Assembly (NCBI GenBank): GCA_023807065.1
Contig: JAJJLU010000378.1
Coordinates: 1-60,847 of the forward strand
DNA from: Isotricha intestinalis
Lineage: Eukaryota > Ciliophora > Litostomatea > Vestibuliferida > Isotrichidae
DNA length: 60,847 bases
Direction: 5' to 3'
Both the position numbers and the translations under genes were made by a program. Shown here one piece after another: positions 21,041 to 31,445 of this stretch (the first letter of the stretch is position 1; each line of letters starts with the position of its first letter). The notes under the pieces were generated by a model. It did not search any database and was not told the origin of the DNA. It saw only the letters and a list, made by a program, of their open reading frames with translations.

Positions 21041-22456
21041 TTACAAATCAAATTTACTTTTTAATTTTTCCAAAGACAATGTCATACGATAAACTTTTTT
21101 TTGATTAGTAACTAAATGTTTTCTAATCTCCATATTAAAATTTACATTAGTATATTTTTTAGTTTTAGGAATAAAATATTTTCCTTTTCTAGTTTTTTTA
21201 AAATAAGAAGTAGTAATTTCTTCTGCAAATTTTAAAGCAGTTTCATCATTCATATTTATTAATTTATCAGAAATTTTTAACATAATTTTTTTTTTTTTAT
21301 CATTAACTTCTCCTTTAATAGTTTCTAATAAAAATTGTTTTGCTTTTTGTTTTTTTTTTTTGATTTTTACTTTTTTTCCAGTTATTATTTCAATATCTTC
21401 TTTAAGTTTATCTTTATTATTTTTATTTAAAATTTCTCTATTTTTTACTTTATTTGCTCTGTCTATTATTCTTAATAATTGATTTTCCATTTTTGAAGTT
21501 GGTCGTTCAACATTTTTTATTAATTTTGATACTATTTCATTTTTTGTTTTTCTCATTTCTTTTTTAAATTGTAATGATTCAATTGAACCTTTTGTTAAAT
21601 ATAAATCTGCATATATGTTATCATAAGAATTAAAATCTATTGTTTTATTTTTTATTATATTATTTTCAATATTTCGACTTTTAATTATATTTGTATTATT
21701 TGTTAATTTAATTGGAATTTTATTTTTTAATTTTATTCCAGTCTGAGGTCTTTTAAAAGTAGAAAAATTTTTTAACGAATATATTGTCTTTGAAGGAGAT
21801 ATTGAAGATTCATTTTCTTTAATAGTAATATTATTATTTTCTTTTATTGAATTTAATTCACTATCTAAATTATCACTTAAAGTTCTTTTTCTATTTGTTG
21901 AATTCATATAACTTTTAATTTTATTTGGTTTTGGAGTTAAAAGATAATGATGACCCCTTACTTCTGTTCTGTTTTGGGCTACATGAAAATTTGAACTATG
22001 AAGCAAATATTCTTTTTTTATATTATTTAATTTTTTTAAATCTAAATTATTATTATCTATATCTAAAAAATCTAATGTTCCAACAAATATTTTATCCTCT
22101 AAACCTTCAAATTTCCTTTTATCAAATAATTGTTTTAAAGTTTTTTTAGAAGATATATTATCTTTTGATTCTTTTTGAGATTCTTTTTCATATATAATCT
22201 GATTAAATATTGTGTTATCTACTTTAAATAATTCTTTTATTCTTCTTGTCTGATGTTTAAATTGATAAATAATGTTATTATCAAATTTTTTATGTTCTAT
22301 AGTTTTATTTTTTAAATTTTCTTCTATATTTTCTTCTGATAAAAAAGGTTTAAAAACAGATTTTATTGGAGTAATATTAGAAATATTATCAAAATATCTT
22401 AAATAATAATTACTTTTTTTATTTAGAATATCTGATTTTAATCTTTCATCTTTCAT
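21041..22456 (-). CDS. basic hypothetical protein, 471 aa
   Basis: I do not recognise this protein. It is Lys- and Asn-rich with an intact 471-codon frame and a clear ATG. The C-terminal 180 residues look most structured: long charged helices (VERPTSKMENQLLRIIDRAN, a strongly basic KKVKIKKKKQKAKQ run, then DKLINMNDETALKFAEEITT) and a conserved-looking end. A short PQTGIKLKNK-type motif occurs mid-protein. The composition resembles ciliary or cytoskeleton-associated proteins in ciliates, but there is no diagnostic domain to prove it. It is convergent with the small CLLF gene (188-base gap). Confidence 0.65.
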   Translation of the reverse strand: MKDERLKSDILNKKSNYYLRYFDNISNITPIKSVFKPFLSEENIEENLKNKTIEHKKFDNNIIYQFKHQTRRIKELFKVDNTIFNQIIYEKESQKESKDNISSKKTLKQLFDKRKFEGLEDKIFVGTLDFLDIDNNNLDLKKLNNIKKEYLLHSSNFHVAQNRTEVRGHHYLLTPKPNKIKSYMNSTNRKRTLSDNLDSELNSIKENNNITIKENESSISPSKTIYSLKNFSTFKRPQTGIKLKNKIPIKLTNNTNIIKSRNIENNIIKNKTIDFNSYDNIYADLYLTKGSIESLQFKKEMRKTKNEIVSKLIKNVERPTSKMENQLLRIIDRANKVKNREILNKNNKDKLKEDIEIITGKKVKIKKKKQKAKQFLLETIKGEVNDKKKKIMLKISDKLINMNDETALKFAEEITTSYFKKTRKGKYFIPKTKKYTNVNFNMEIRKHLVTNQKKVYRMTLSLEKLKSKFDL

Positions 22457-23011
22457 TTATTTTTTAATTTTATTCAAATTATAAATAAATTCTTTCAAAT
22501 ATGCAATATAATAAATTCATTTTGAATATATTTGAATCAATGAAAAATGATATTTATTATTTGATTAAAATTTTTACTTCCTTTATATCCATCTATGTTT
22601 ATAAGAACAATATAATTTAATGTTTTTTCTATGTTTTTCTTTTCATAATTGTTTCTGAATAATGATTAAATAAATTATTTGTTGTTTATTTAAATCATTT
22701 ATTTTTTTTGAAAATATATATTATTTATAAGAATTGGTTTCTCTTTGTGAATAAATTTTGGATATTATTTCTTGTAAATCTTGAGCTGTTAGAAGAAATA
22801 ATATTTTCATAGATTTAAAATAGGGATATCCAAACAAAAATCTTCAATTTATTTTCGAGTATAAAAATAATATGCAAACTTTGTTGATTAAAAATTTATA
22901 AGGTAATTAAAATTATAATTTACCTATTTAATATATGTTTAAAATTACCCAAAGATTAAAATAAAATTTTTTAAATAATTGATAATTGTTTATATTTATA
23001 TAAAAAAATAG
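22457..23011. other. intergenic region downstream of TOR
   Basis: 555 bases between the TOR stop codon and the start of the basic 471-residue protein, both on the minus strand. The part from 22721 to 22850 is less AT-biased than the rest and contains a short coding-like frame, listed separately. The remainder is featureless A/T. Confidence 0.5.
22721..22810 (-). CDS. possible micro-ORF or terminal exon, 29 aa
   Basis: A short minus-strand frame starting with ATG at 22810 and ending in TAA. It reads MKILFLLTAQDLQEIISKIY and then a polar tail, and is open upstream to a TGA at 22844-22846. The codon mix (Gln CAA, Ala GCT, Arg AGA) looks like the genes here rather than the A/T spacers. I found no convincing upstream exon. 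It could be a micropeptide gene, the last exon of a gene whose other exons I cannot place, or chance. Confidence 0.25.
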   Translation of the reverse strand: MKILFLLTAQDLQEIISKIYSQRETNSYK

Positions 23012-26000
23012 TTACCAAAAAGGACACCAACCTAAATAACTTTGAGCTAAATTTTCATGAAAAGTAGCTTGAATAATTAATTTATCTACTTGCATTTTAT
23101 AATCATATATTATATTCTTATTAAAATCAGTTCCTGATAATTTATCTTTTATTCTATCTAAAACTAATTTTGCTATTTTATTTAATTCTTCTGATTCTAT
23201 ATCATCTCTTTCTTCAAATAAATTTAACATTTGTCTTTCATCATTTTCCATTTTTTTTCTTTCTTTCTTTTCTTCTTCTTCATCAATAACAATATTATTA
23301 TCTTCATTCCCATTATTATTTATATTATTATTATTATTTCCATTTTTAAATTTATTGGTATATATAATATTACTATTATTATCATTATCATTATTAAAAA
23401 TTCTAGACAAACTTCTCTTATTATTAATTTGATTTTCAGTATTATTATTATCCTTTAAATATTGAGATTTCCTTCTTTTTGAATTTTCAACATTAGCTTT
23501 TAATTTATTTTTTTTCATAATCATAGGGATCATAATTCTAAAAGAAACAAGAGGATCATGAATAAAAGAAGCAAAAATAGCAATTAATGAATCTTTATTA
23601 TCTCTTAAAACTTTATTAACATTTTCACAAGTAATTCTGAAAGTACCTTCGATTCCAGAAACTTCAAGAGCTTTAATTAGCATTCTTGTTAATCTAAAAG
23701 GAACTCTTTCAGGAAATTTATTTCTTTTCATAGCAACTTCAAAACAATCACCAAAATCAATATGAATAACTTTTCCACTTTCTCGATCCATCATTAAATT
23801 TGAAGGATGTCTATCACCTAAACCTAAAACATAACCAACAATAGACATAACTGCAAGACTTCTTGAATAATTTGTTCTTCTTTCTAACCATTTTTCACAA
23901 TTTTGACTTTTTACCCATAATATTTTATTTAATTCTGTTCCATGAGTTACTCTTAATGCTTCTTTAAATATTTCTAATTTAGTCATAAATGTTGCAGATT
24001 CAAATTTTGGATTTAATGAATACATTGTTTTATGTTCTACATTTGGAATTATGTTTGACTTTGATCTTTGCTCTTTTATTAATTTATGGAATGTATCACA
24101 ATTTGGTACCCATCCTATGATTCCTGTATTTTGACTTAATGGTAATACTGAATATGTATTTATTGATAAATTTTTATTTGTTGTATCTCGATCATTTAAT
24201 AATAATGTATTTACTAAATCAAAAAATTGCATTGCTTGAGCATCTTGACGTAAATCTTCATGACCTTTTAATAAAAACATATATTCTTTTTCATTTGTAC
24301 CATATATTGATATTTTTCGAGGATGTTGTTTTGTGTTAAATATTGTTAAATTTGGATTTATATGTGATATTTTTATTAAGTTTTCTGAAGTTTTTGTTGT
24401 GTTATAATATGTGTTTTCATATAATCCTGGAATACATAAATTACAATTTTTTAATTTATATAATTTAGGAGATATATTTTGTAAATATAAAGTATTTAGA
24501 TTTTTATATTTATCATTTATTACTCTATATATTCCATGATATATTTCCCATGCCAATCTTAATATTATTATATCTTGAGTTTTTATATATTCTCTTAACA
24601 TTTTTTCTGCTTTTTTTAAACTAGATTTAAATATTTGATAAAAATGTACTTCATTCATTGTTTCTGGTTTTCTATTTGTTTTCTGATGTAAAGTTAATAA
24701 TAAACTTATCATACCACTAATATTATTTTCATTAAAAAACATTTTAGAACTTTCATCGATAGCTTCAAACCATTCTTCTTGTAATAGCATCGCACATCTA
24801 TTCATTTCATTTATAAATAAAATACTTTCTCTTATTAAATCTCTTATATTTTCATTATATTCTGACAAATCTCTTAAAATTTGACTTGATGCTAATTTTT
24901 TTAATTTATTTCTAGAATTATATAAAACTATTAATGAAAATATACAAATTCTTGGATGATTTTTCCCTATATTCACTAATAAATTTTTTAATATTTCAAA
25001 TAATTCTGGATCTTTTTCTAATATATTTACTCTACATAATAATTGTGGAATTATATTTAAGAAACTATCTATATTTAATTTTGAAAATGAATTTAAAAAT
25101 AATTCCTTTATTGATAATGATAAAGAACCACATTTAAAAAATAATTCTATTAATCTCAATAGGTCTTGAAAAGTTTTGGTTTTACTTCTCCCAGCAATTA
25201 AAATTGAATTTGTAAAACCATTTATTGCATTAGTAGCATATAATAATTTTTGTGAAGAATTATTATTATTTTCTGATAAATATTCATAATATAAATTATT
25301 TAGCATTGCATAAACATGCCATGTTTGATAATTGTCTTTATAATATTTTGTACTTAATTCTAAATAATTTGTTATTTCATTGTATTGATTATTATTTTCA
25401 TCTAATTCTATTTTTATTTTTTTATATTTGTAAAAACCATATAAACCATATATTTTACTTATTAATTTTTTATTTATTTTTTCATTTTTTATTTTATTCA
25501 AATCTTCTATTATTTTTATATATTCATTTAAAGCTTCTTCTTCTTTTTCATTTTCATATTTACATTTATTAATATTATAATCAATTCTAATTAATATTTC
25601 TTTAATTTGAGAATTATTATCATCTAAAATATTTATTTTTTTTTTCATTCTGTTTAATAATTTTTCACTTTGTTCAAATAAATTTAATCTTCTGAAAATT
25701 TTAGCTAATTTTAAATAATTTTTCCAATCTTCTTCAATTCCTAAAACAATAGATCTAATAGAAAGTAATCTTTCAAAAATTGAAGGATCTTCATTTCCTA
25801 TTACTTCTAATCTTTTATCCCATTGTTCTACCATTTCTTTTCTATAATTAATATCATTTGAATGTTGTTCTTTAAAAATAATTATTTCTTCTAATTGATA
25901 TAACATTTGATTTTTTATTAAACAATCATATCCTCTCACAAAAGATTCAGATAATAAAGATTTAATTTTTAAAAAAATATCAGTTTTAGCTTTATTAATA

Positions 26001-29000
26001 TAATTTTTAGCTTCAATGAAATTATTATCATTTATAAAAGTAATAGCACTATATAAATTAAAATCAAATATATTATTATTTTTTAATAAAAGTTCTTTAT
26101 CATTATTTGATTTTTCTTTAATTATATTAGTGTATTTTTTTAAAGAATCCCATTCAGACATATTTAAACTTGCTTTTGCTAAAGTAAAATCACATTCTAA
26201 ATCACAAATTTCTTCATTTTTATTTAATAATTCTTCCCAATCACATAATCCTTCTAAACAAATAACAGTATCTCTTTTAATATCTTTTTTATTTTTTTCC
26301 TTTTCATTATTTTTAATTAATTTTTTAATTCTATTCAAAGCTTCTTGGTAATTATGTAATTTAATATACCAAGAATAATCATCTGTGAATATTGTTCCAT
26401 TATCATTATTATTATTTCTCTTTGCTAATTTTAATAAACCAATTGCACTTTCTGGTAATTTTACTTCATAATATAATTCAATTAATAATTCTAAATTTTC
26501 ATAATCATTTTTATTAATAAAATCACTTTCTTTATAATATAAAGCTTTTGCAAAAGCTTTACATTTATAAGCAACACAACCTAATTTATAAAAATCAATA
26601 AAAACAATATTTCCATTTTCTCTTTCTATAAATTCAGCTAAATTTAATATAGCAAGTAAAATATCATTTGGTGTTTTTTTATGTTCTAAAGCTTTTTGTA
26701 AATCATTAATAACAGACATTTTATCATAATCATTTAAATTAGTCCAAACTGAAATAAAACCATAATTATATAATTCTAATATTAAAGGAAAATAATAATC
26801 TGCTATAGTATGACAATAAAATAATGCATATGAAGGAGATTGTTGAAATAATTTTTCTGAAGTTAATTTAAACCATTCTTTCCAATCATCACTTACTATA
26901 CAATTTGTAGTATCAAATGCTTTTATTATTGATTCTTTGTCTGTTTGAGTTTTTCTATTTTTTATTGGAAATATATTATTTAAATTTTGATTTTTTTGAT
27001 TTATTGGAGATATATTTATTTTTTTTGTATTTATTCCATAAGAACATTGAATTGAACATATTTGATTTATATATCTTGATATTAATTGCTTTTCTGTTAA
27101 GTTTGAATAATTTTCATAATTAATTAAATTGAAATATATTTGATGGAAATAATTATCAAGGAGATTATAATTTCTAAATGTTTGAATTATTAAAGGAAGA
27201 AAACCAATAAATTCTGTTCTATTTCTATTATTCATTTTTAGAAAAAGTTCAAAACTTCTTTTTATTAATCTAGATTTATTTTTTCCTTTTTCTATTTTTT
27301 CAATTAAGTTTAATATGATTAATGGAAAATGTAAAAAAGCATTATCAACGAAAATAATTTTTTCAACAAAATTTAAAATTTCTTTACATAATTCAACATC
27401 AGAAGAATTTTGATATAAAATAAAAATTTCATTAAGTAAAATATCTAAATAAATGGAAATAGAATTATTATTTGCCATAATAGAAAAGCAATAAATAATA
27501 TTAGTTTTTTCAGAAGTTCCTTCTTTTAATAATTTAATAAAAATAGGAATGAAATTAAAATAATAATTTCCAATTTCTGAATCAAATTGTTCAAAAACTC
27601 TAGGTAAAACTTGGAAAATAACATCATGATAATTAATATCAAAAATATATTTTTTAATTAAATGAAAAAATTCTTTAAGATAATTTTTAAATTTATTTGG
27701 AAAATTAGTTAAAATAATTGTCATATTTTCAAACATACTTTTAATTAAATTAATATCAAATTGAGGAATAATTTCTAAAAGAGTTGGCATAATAATATCA
27801 ATTAAAGAACTATCATTTGGTTGAAGAGATTTAATTAAAGAACCTAAACAAGATATAATTTGAGTACTTAATTCTTGTTGACTATTATCTTTTAATATTC
27901 TCATTAATGATATTACTGCTTGAGCTGATGATTGATCTACATTATTATTTTTATTTATTATTTCTTCAAAATTATCATTTTTTTTCCTATTTGAATTCAC
28001 TATTTTACTTATTTTTTCTAATTTATTTGGTGACTTTATCCCACAATAACTAAATATATCTAATATTAATTGAGTTCTCTTCTCATTTGGGTCTTTTATT
28101 AAAATTTGAATTAATATATTTACTAAATCTGGTTGAATGTAAATATCCATTTTTTTTACTTTTATTATTACATATAAAGCTTTTAAGGAAATTTCCGTTT
28201 TTGAAGTATTTAAACCTTCTTTTAAATTTTCTATACAAATATCTAATATTATATCTGAATAATCAAAAGGTTCTTTTTTAAATAATTGTTTTGAATCTTT
28301 TCTTTCGCTTAAAGAACTAAATATTTTTAAAATGTAGGAATTTAAAACTGGATTTAATTTATATATTTGAATAATATTAAGAAGATTTTTAGAAATTATG
28401 TCAATTAATTCTATATCAAAATTATCTTTACAATAAGAAGTAAAATAATATAAAAGTATTATTTCATCTTCTTTTTGAATTATATCTGTTGATTTATTAA
28501 TTGTTAGAATTAAATTGACAATTCTTTTTCTGATATATGTGAACAATAAATTATTTTGATTTGAATAACTACATAATATTCCAACAAGTTTTGTAATTTT
28601 TTTTCTGATTTCTTTATCATTTATTGAAATTAATGAAATGAGTTTTTCAAATAATTTTCTATTTTGAATTATGATATCATAGAATATTCTATTATCAATT
28701 AATTGGTTTAAGCATATATATTTTAAATCATGTATTTTTTCAATTAAAACAAAATCTAAAAATGCATCAACAATAGAATTTAAAATATATAATGATAACA
28801 TTTTAGATCTTTCATGAATTTTAATAAAAGTAGAAGATGAAATTTCTATTACTCTTCTTTTAATATAATTTAAACCAAGTGTTAAAAATTTTAAACAATG
28901 TTTATTATAAAACTGTAATATATCTTCTAAAAAATCTTTATGTTTTATTTTTGAAAGTAAGAATAAACAATTATTTACTGTTCTCATGGAAATTTCAGAA

Positions 29001-30514
29001 TTTTCATTAATTTTATAAGGTTTATATTCTTTTTTATCATTAATATAATGTTTAATTTCTTTAATACTATTTTCAATTAAATCATTGTAATTTTCATGTT
29101 TGGGAAAATTTTTTTTGTATAAAAAGAAATATTGAAAATTAAAAATTTCACCTGAAATAATTACACTAATTAAATTTAAAATTATAATTAATAAAGTATA
29201 AGCTTCCATACTTTCTTCATTATAAATATTTAATAAAGAACATAAAAAATTTGTGTGATAAACTGTCATTCCAGTCTTAAAAATTTTTGGTAAAATTTTA
29301 AAAACATCAATTTTTCTTAAAACTTCATTTTTATATATTCCATTATAACTATCTAACATTTTACTTAGACATTCAAATATTTCTTTTTCATAAATATCTC
29401 TTTCAAAAAATGCTGAAATAAAATTCAAAAATTGATTTAAATATGTTGAAAATATTTCTTGACTTAATATATTTGACATTTTACCAATACAAATTAAAAG
29501 ACAGGCTCTAAATTCTGGATTTTTTGGTATTAATAAAGAAATAATATAAGGTAAAATTATTTGAGAATAATCAGAATTAAAACTTGATGAATTTATTTGA
29601 ATAAAAAAAGGAATATTTTCTATATAATTTGTTTTAATTTGTGAATTCTTAGTAAATTGACAATAATTAATTAAATCCATAAATTTTTTATATTTATCAT
29701 TTGTAAAATATTGTATAGGAAAATTATTTAAACAAATTAAAATTCCATTAACACTTGAATAATTATTAGGTGTATATGAATTTTCTTTTATATCATATGA
29801 AAATTGTAATATAATTCTATTATATATTTTATCAATATAAACATTATTAATATTTTCTCTTTTATTTACCATTGTACAAAAAATTTTGATTAAATATCCA
29901 ACAGAATTTCTAATATCTTGATTATTATCTTTAAAATTATCAATAACTTTTAAAAAAATTTCAAAAGTAGATTTTTCAATAATTTTATTATAAGTAATTA
30001 AAGGTGAACTTTCAATAACTTCAGCAAGAAAATTTATCATCCCATATTTAGTATTTTCATATTTATAAGTTTTAGAATCATTTGAAAATTTATCAAATAA
30101 AGAATCAATATTATTTTCTATGATTTGCCTAGTATAAATTCCTCCTTTTTTAATTATATAACCAATAGTTTGAATTAGATCATTAATTGAAGAAATACTT
30201 TTATTATTATAATAAATTATATGAACTAAAATAGGTAATATCATATTTAAGAAATTTATTACTTGTGTATTTTCTGATAATAATGGTAAAATATTATTAA
30301 CAGTATTTAAAATAATTATATCTGGAATTTTGTCATTTCCATTAAAAAAAAGAGAAATATTTTTTATTATTTCTTCTGTATTTGTCCTATTTTTATTTAG
30401 AAAATTGCATAATAATTTAATACTTTGAAAAGGAGGTGAAGATTCTTTTTCTGAAATCATTTTATTAAAAATGCTTTTCAATTCAATAGAATTAATACAT
30501 TTTTCAATACTCAT
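23012..30514 (-). CDS. TOR: TOR (target of rapamycin) kinase
   Basis: The PIKK-family kinase at the centre of TOR complex 1/2, controlling growth in response to nutrients. 2,500 residues in one exon, close to the usual 2,400-2,550. In order: a HEAT-repeat N-terminal half (to about 1,200), FAT (about 1,300-1,850), FRB (about 1,910-2,005; EEWFEAIDESSKMFF to LAWEIYHGIYRVI), and the kinase with LLKGHEDLRQDAQAMQFF, GLGDRHPSNLM (D2234) and HIDFGDCFE (D2253). An Asn/Glu-rich insert of about 100 residues precedes the FATC tail, which ends GWCPFW exactly as in TOR proteins. FRB keeps the Ser and Trp that contact rapamycin but differs at other contact positions. No LST8 or Raptor gene is in the window. 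Confidence 0.97.
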   Translation of the reverse strand: MSIEKCINSIELKSIFNKMISEKESSPPFQSIKLLCNFLNKNRTNTEEIIKNISLFFNGNDKIPDIIILNTVNNILPLLSENTQVINFLNMILPILVHIIYYNNKSISSINDLIQTIGYIIKKGGIYTRQIIENNIDSLFDKFSNDSKTYKYENTKYGMINFLAEVIESSPLITYNKIIEKSTFEIFLKVIDNFKDNNQDIRNSVGYLIKIFCTMVNKRENINNVYIDKIYNRIILQFSYDIKENSYTPNNYSSVNGILICLNNFPIQYFTNDKYKKFMDLINYCQFTKNSQIKTNYIENIPFFIQINSSSFNSDYSQIILPYIISLLIPKNPEFRACLLICIGKMSNILSQEIFSTYLNQFLNFISAFFERDIYEKEIFECLSKMLDSYNGIYKNEVLRKIDVFKILPKIFKTGMTVYHTNFLCSLLNIYNEESMEAYTLLIIILNLISVIISGEIFNFQYFFLYKKNFPKHENYNDLIENSIKEIKHYINDKKEYKPYKINENSEISMRTVNNCLFLLSKIKHKDFLEDILQFYNKHCLKFLTLGLNYIKRRVIEISSSTFIKIHERSKMLSLYILNSIVDAFLDFVLIEKIHDLKYICLNQLIDNRIFYDIIIQNRKLFEKLISLISINDKEIRKKITKLVGILCSYSNQNNLLFTYIRKRIVNLILTINKSTDIIQKEDEIILLYYFTSYCKDNFDIELIDIISKNLLNIIQIYKLNPVLNSYILKIFSSLSERKDSKQLFKKEPFDYSDIILDICIENLKEGLNTSKTEISLKALYVIIKVKKMDIYIQPDLVNILIQILIKDPNEKRTQLILDIFSYCGIKSPNKLEKISKIVNSNRKKNDNFEEIINKNNNVDQSSAQAVISLMRILKDNSQQELSTQIISCLGSLIKSLQPNDSSLIDIIMPTLLEIIPQFDINLIKSMFENMTIILTNFPNKFKNYLKEFFHLIKKYIFDINYHDVIFQVLPRVFEQFDSEIGNYYFNFIPIFIKLLKEGTSEKTNIIYCFSIMANNNSISIYLDILLNEIFILYQNSSDVELCKEILNFVEKIIFVDNAFLHFPLIILNLIEKIEKGKNKSRLIKRSFELFLKMNNRNRTEFIGFLPLIIQTFRNYNLLDNYFHQIYFNLINYENYSNLTEKQLISRYINQICSIQCSYGINTKKINISPINQKNQNLNNIFPIKNRKTQTDKESIIKAFDTTNCIVSDDWKEWFKLTSEKLFQQSPSYALFYCHTIADYYFPLILELYNYGFISVWTNLNDYDKMSVINDLQKALEHKKTPNDILLAILNLAEFIERENGNIVFIDFYKLGCVAYKCKAFAKALYYKESDFINKNDYENLELLIELYYEVKLPESAIGLLKLAKRNNNNDNGTIFTDDYSWYIKLHNYQEALNRIKKLIKNNEKEKNKKDIKRDTVICLEGLCDWEELLNKNEEICDLECDFTLAKASLNMSEWDSLKKYTNIIKEKSNNDKELLLKNNNIFDFNLYSAITFINDNNFIEAKNYINKAKTDIFLKIKSLLSESFVRGYDCLIKNQMLYQLEEIIIFKEQHSNDINYRKEMVEQWDKRLEVIGNEDPSIFERLLSIRSIVLGIEEDWKNYLKLAKIFRRLNLFEQSEKLLNRMKKKINILDDNNSQIKEILIRIDYNINKCKYENEKEEEALNEYIKIIEDLNKIKNEKINKKLISKIYGLYGFYKYKKIKIELDENNNQYNEITNYLELSTKYYKDNYQTWHVYAMLNNLYYEYLSENNNNSSQKLLYATNAINGFTNSILIAGRSKTKTFQDLLRLIELFFKCGSLSLSIKELFLNSFSKLNIDSFLNIIPQLLCRVNILEKDPELFEILKNLLVNIGKNHPRICIFSLIVLYNSRNKLKKLASSQILRDLSEYNENIRDLIRESILFINEMNRCAMLLQEEWFEAIDESSKMFFNENNISGMISLLLTLHQKTNRKPETMNEVHFYQIFKSSLKKAEKMLREYIKTQDIIILRLAWEIYHGIYRVINDKYKNLNTLYLQNISPKLYKLKNCNLCIPGLYENTYYNTTKTSENLIKISHINPNLTIFNTKQHPRKISIYGTNEKEYMFLLKGHEDLRQDAQAMQFFDLVNTLLLNDRDTTNKNLSINTYSVLPLSQNTGIIGWVPNCDTFHKLIKEQRSKSNIIPNVEHKTMYSLNPKFESATFMTKLEIFKEALRVTHGTELNKILWVKSQNCEKWLERRTNYSRSLAVMSIVGYVLGLGDRHPSNLMMDRESGKVIHIDFGDCFEVAMKRNKFPERVPFRLTRMLIKALEVSGIEGTFRITCENVNKVLRDNKDSLIAIFASFIHDPLVSFRIMIPMIMKKNKLKANVENSKRRKSQYLKDNNNTENQINNKRSLSRIFNNDNDNNSNIIYTNKFKNGNNNNNINNNGNEDNNIVIDEEEEKKERKKMENDERQMLNLFEERDDIESEELNKIAKLVLDRIKDKLSGTDFNKNIIYDYKMQVDKLIIQATFHENLAQSYLGWCPFW

Positions 30515-30614
30515 TTATATTATAAAAATAATTTTTTTGTTTTTTTGAATAGAGATTAAGAGATTGAAAGTAAATTCCATTAATTTAAATAATTATTAAA
30601 AAATTTAATATTAA

Positions 30615-31445
30615 TTAATATTTATAAAAAGGAATAAAAGAAGATCCTAAAACATTATTATGTTTACTAAAGCTAGTGCCTGATTCTTGTAAATTTATAA
30701 TTTCACTTGGTGAAAATTTAGTATTACATAAATTACATTTTTCATTTTTTTTACAAGTTAAATTAAAACATTTTTCACACATAACATGACCACAATTTTT
30801 TAGAGTAATAATTTTTTGAATTCCTAAATTATTTTCACATATTTTACACATAAATTTATTTTCATTACCTTTACTTTTTGTTAAGATTAAATTAATCAAT
30901 TCTTTTAATTTAATATTATGTGGTTTAATTGAAGGACATATTAATATATCTTTTGGTTTTTCTAATATTTTTTCCCTATTTAATGGAGTTGTTTCTGGAA
31001 TCCAAAAACAATGATTTATTTCATTTTCTATAAATCTTTTTGTTTTTATTGTTTTATTATTTTTTTCTTTTTTTTCATTTATATATTCATTATAATTTTC
31101 TTCTATTTTTTTTATTTGTTTTATTTTCTTTTCTTCTTCTTCTTTTTCTTTCATTAACTTTAAATCTTTATTATTTTCTTCATATTCTTTTATTTTTTTT
31201 TTATTTTGCTTTTTTTGAAATAATAAATTTTCTATTATACATTCTTTACAAAACATATGCCCTTTAAGACAACAAACTGGGTTTTTAATAAAGCTTAAAC
31301 ATAAAGAACACATTTCAAAATTTTTTTGAGAATCACTTCCTAATCTTTTTGTTATATTTCCCCATTCATTTCTATCTTTTAACATTTGCCTTTCTCCATA
31401 GGTAAAAATTGAACTTCCTGTATTATTTTTAGAGTGTTTAGACAT
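30615..31445 (-). CDS. NOSIP: NOSIP-like RING-type protein
   Basis: Matches the NOSIP family, nuclear U-box E3 ligases that also associate with the spliceosome. The N-terminus SKHSKNNTGSSIFTYGE corresponds to the family signature RHGKNxTxxxxYTYxE. A first zinc-type module follows (CSLCLSFIKNPVCCLKGHMF, then CKEC), a charged coiled-coil insert (about 80-130), and a second module near the C-terminus with LKNCGHVMCEKC and CNLCNTKF, then SGTSFSKHN, which aligns with the GGTGF tail of NOSIP. In animal NOSIP the modules are U-box-like and lack most zinc ligands; here the second module has a full Cys/His set. 276 aa, slightly shorter than the 301 of human NOSIP. It lies 100 bases upstream of TOR on the same strand. 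Confidence 0.82.
   Translation of the reverse strand: MSKHSKNNTGSSIFTYGERQMLKDRNEWGNITKRLGSDSQKNFEMCSLCLSFIKNPVCCLKGHMFCKECIIENLLFQKKQNKKKIKEYEENNKDLKLMKEKEEEEKKIKQIKKIEENYNEYINEKKEKNNKTIKTKRFIENEINHCFWIPETTPLNREKILEKPKDILICPSIKPHNIKLKELINLILTKSKGNENKFMCKICENNLGIQKIITLKNCGHVMCEKCFNLTCKKNEKCNLCNTKFSPSEIINLQESGTSFSKHNNVLGSSFIPFYKY

Noticed and set aside
26016..26351. Plus-strand ORF of 111 codons inside TOR
   Set aside because: Antisense shadow within the FAT-domain coding sequence; composition (Leu/Phe/Ser) is what the reverse of Lys/Asn/Glu codons gives.
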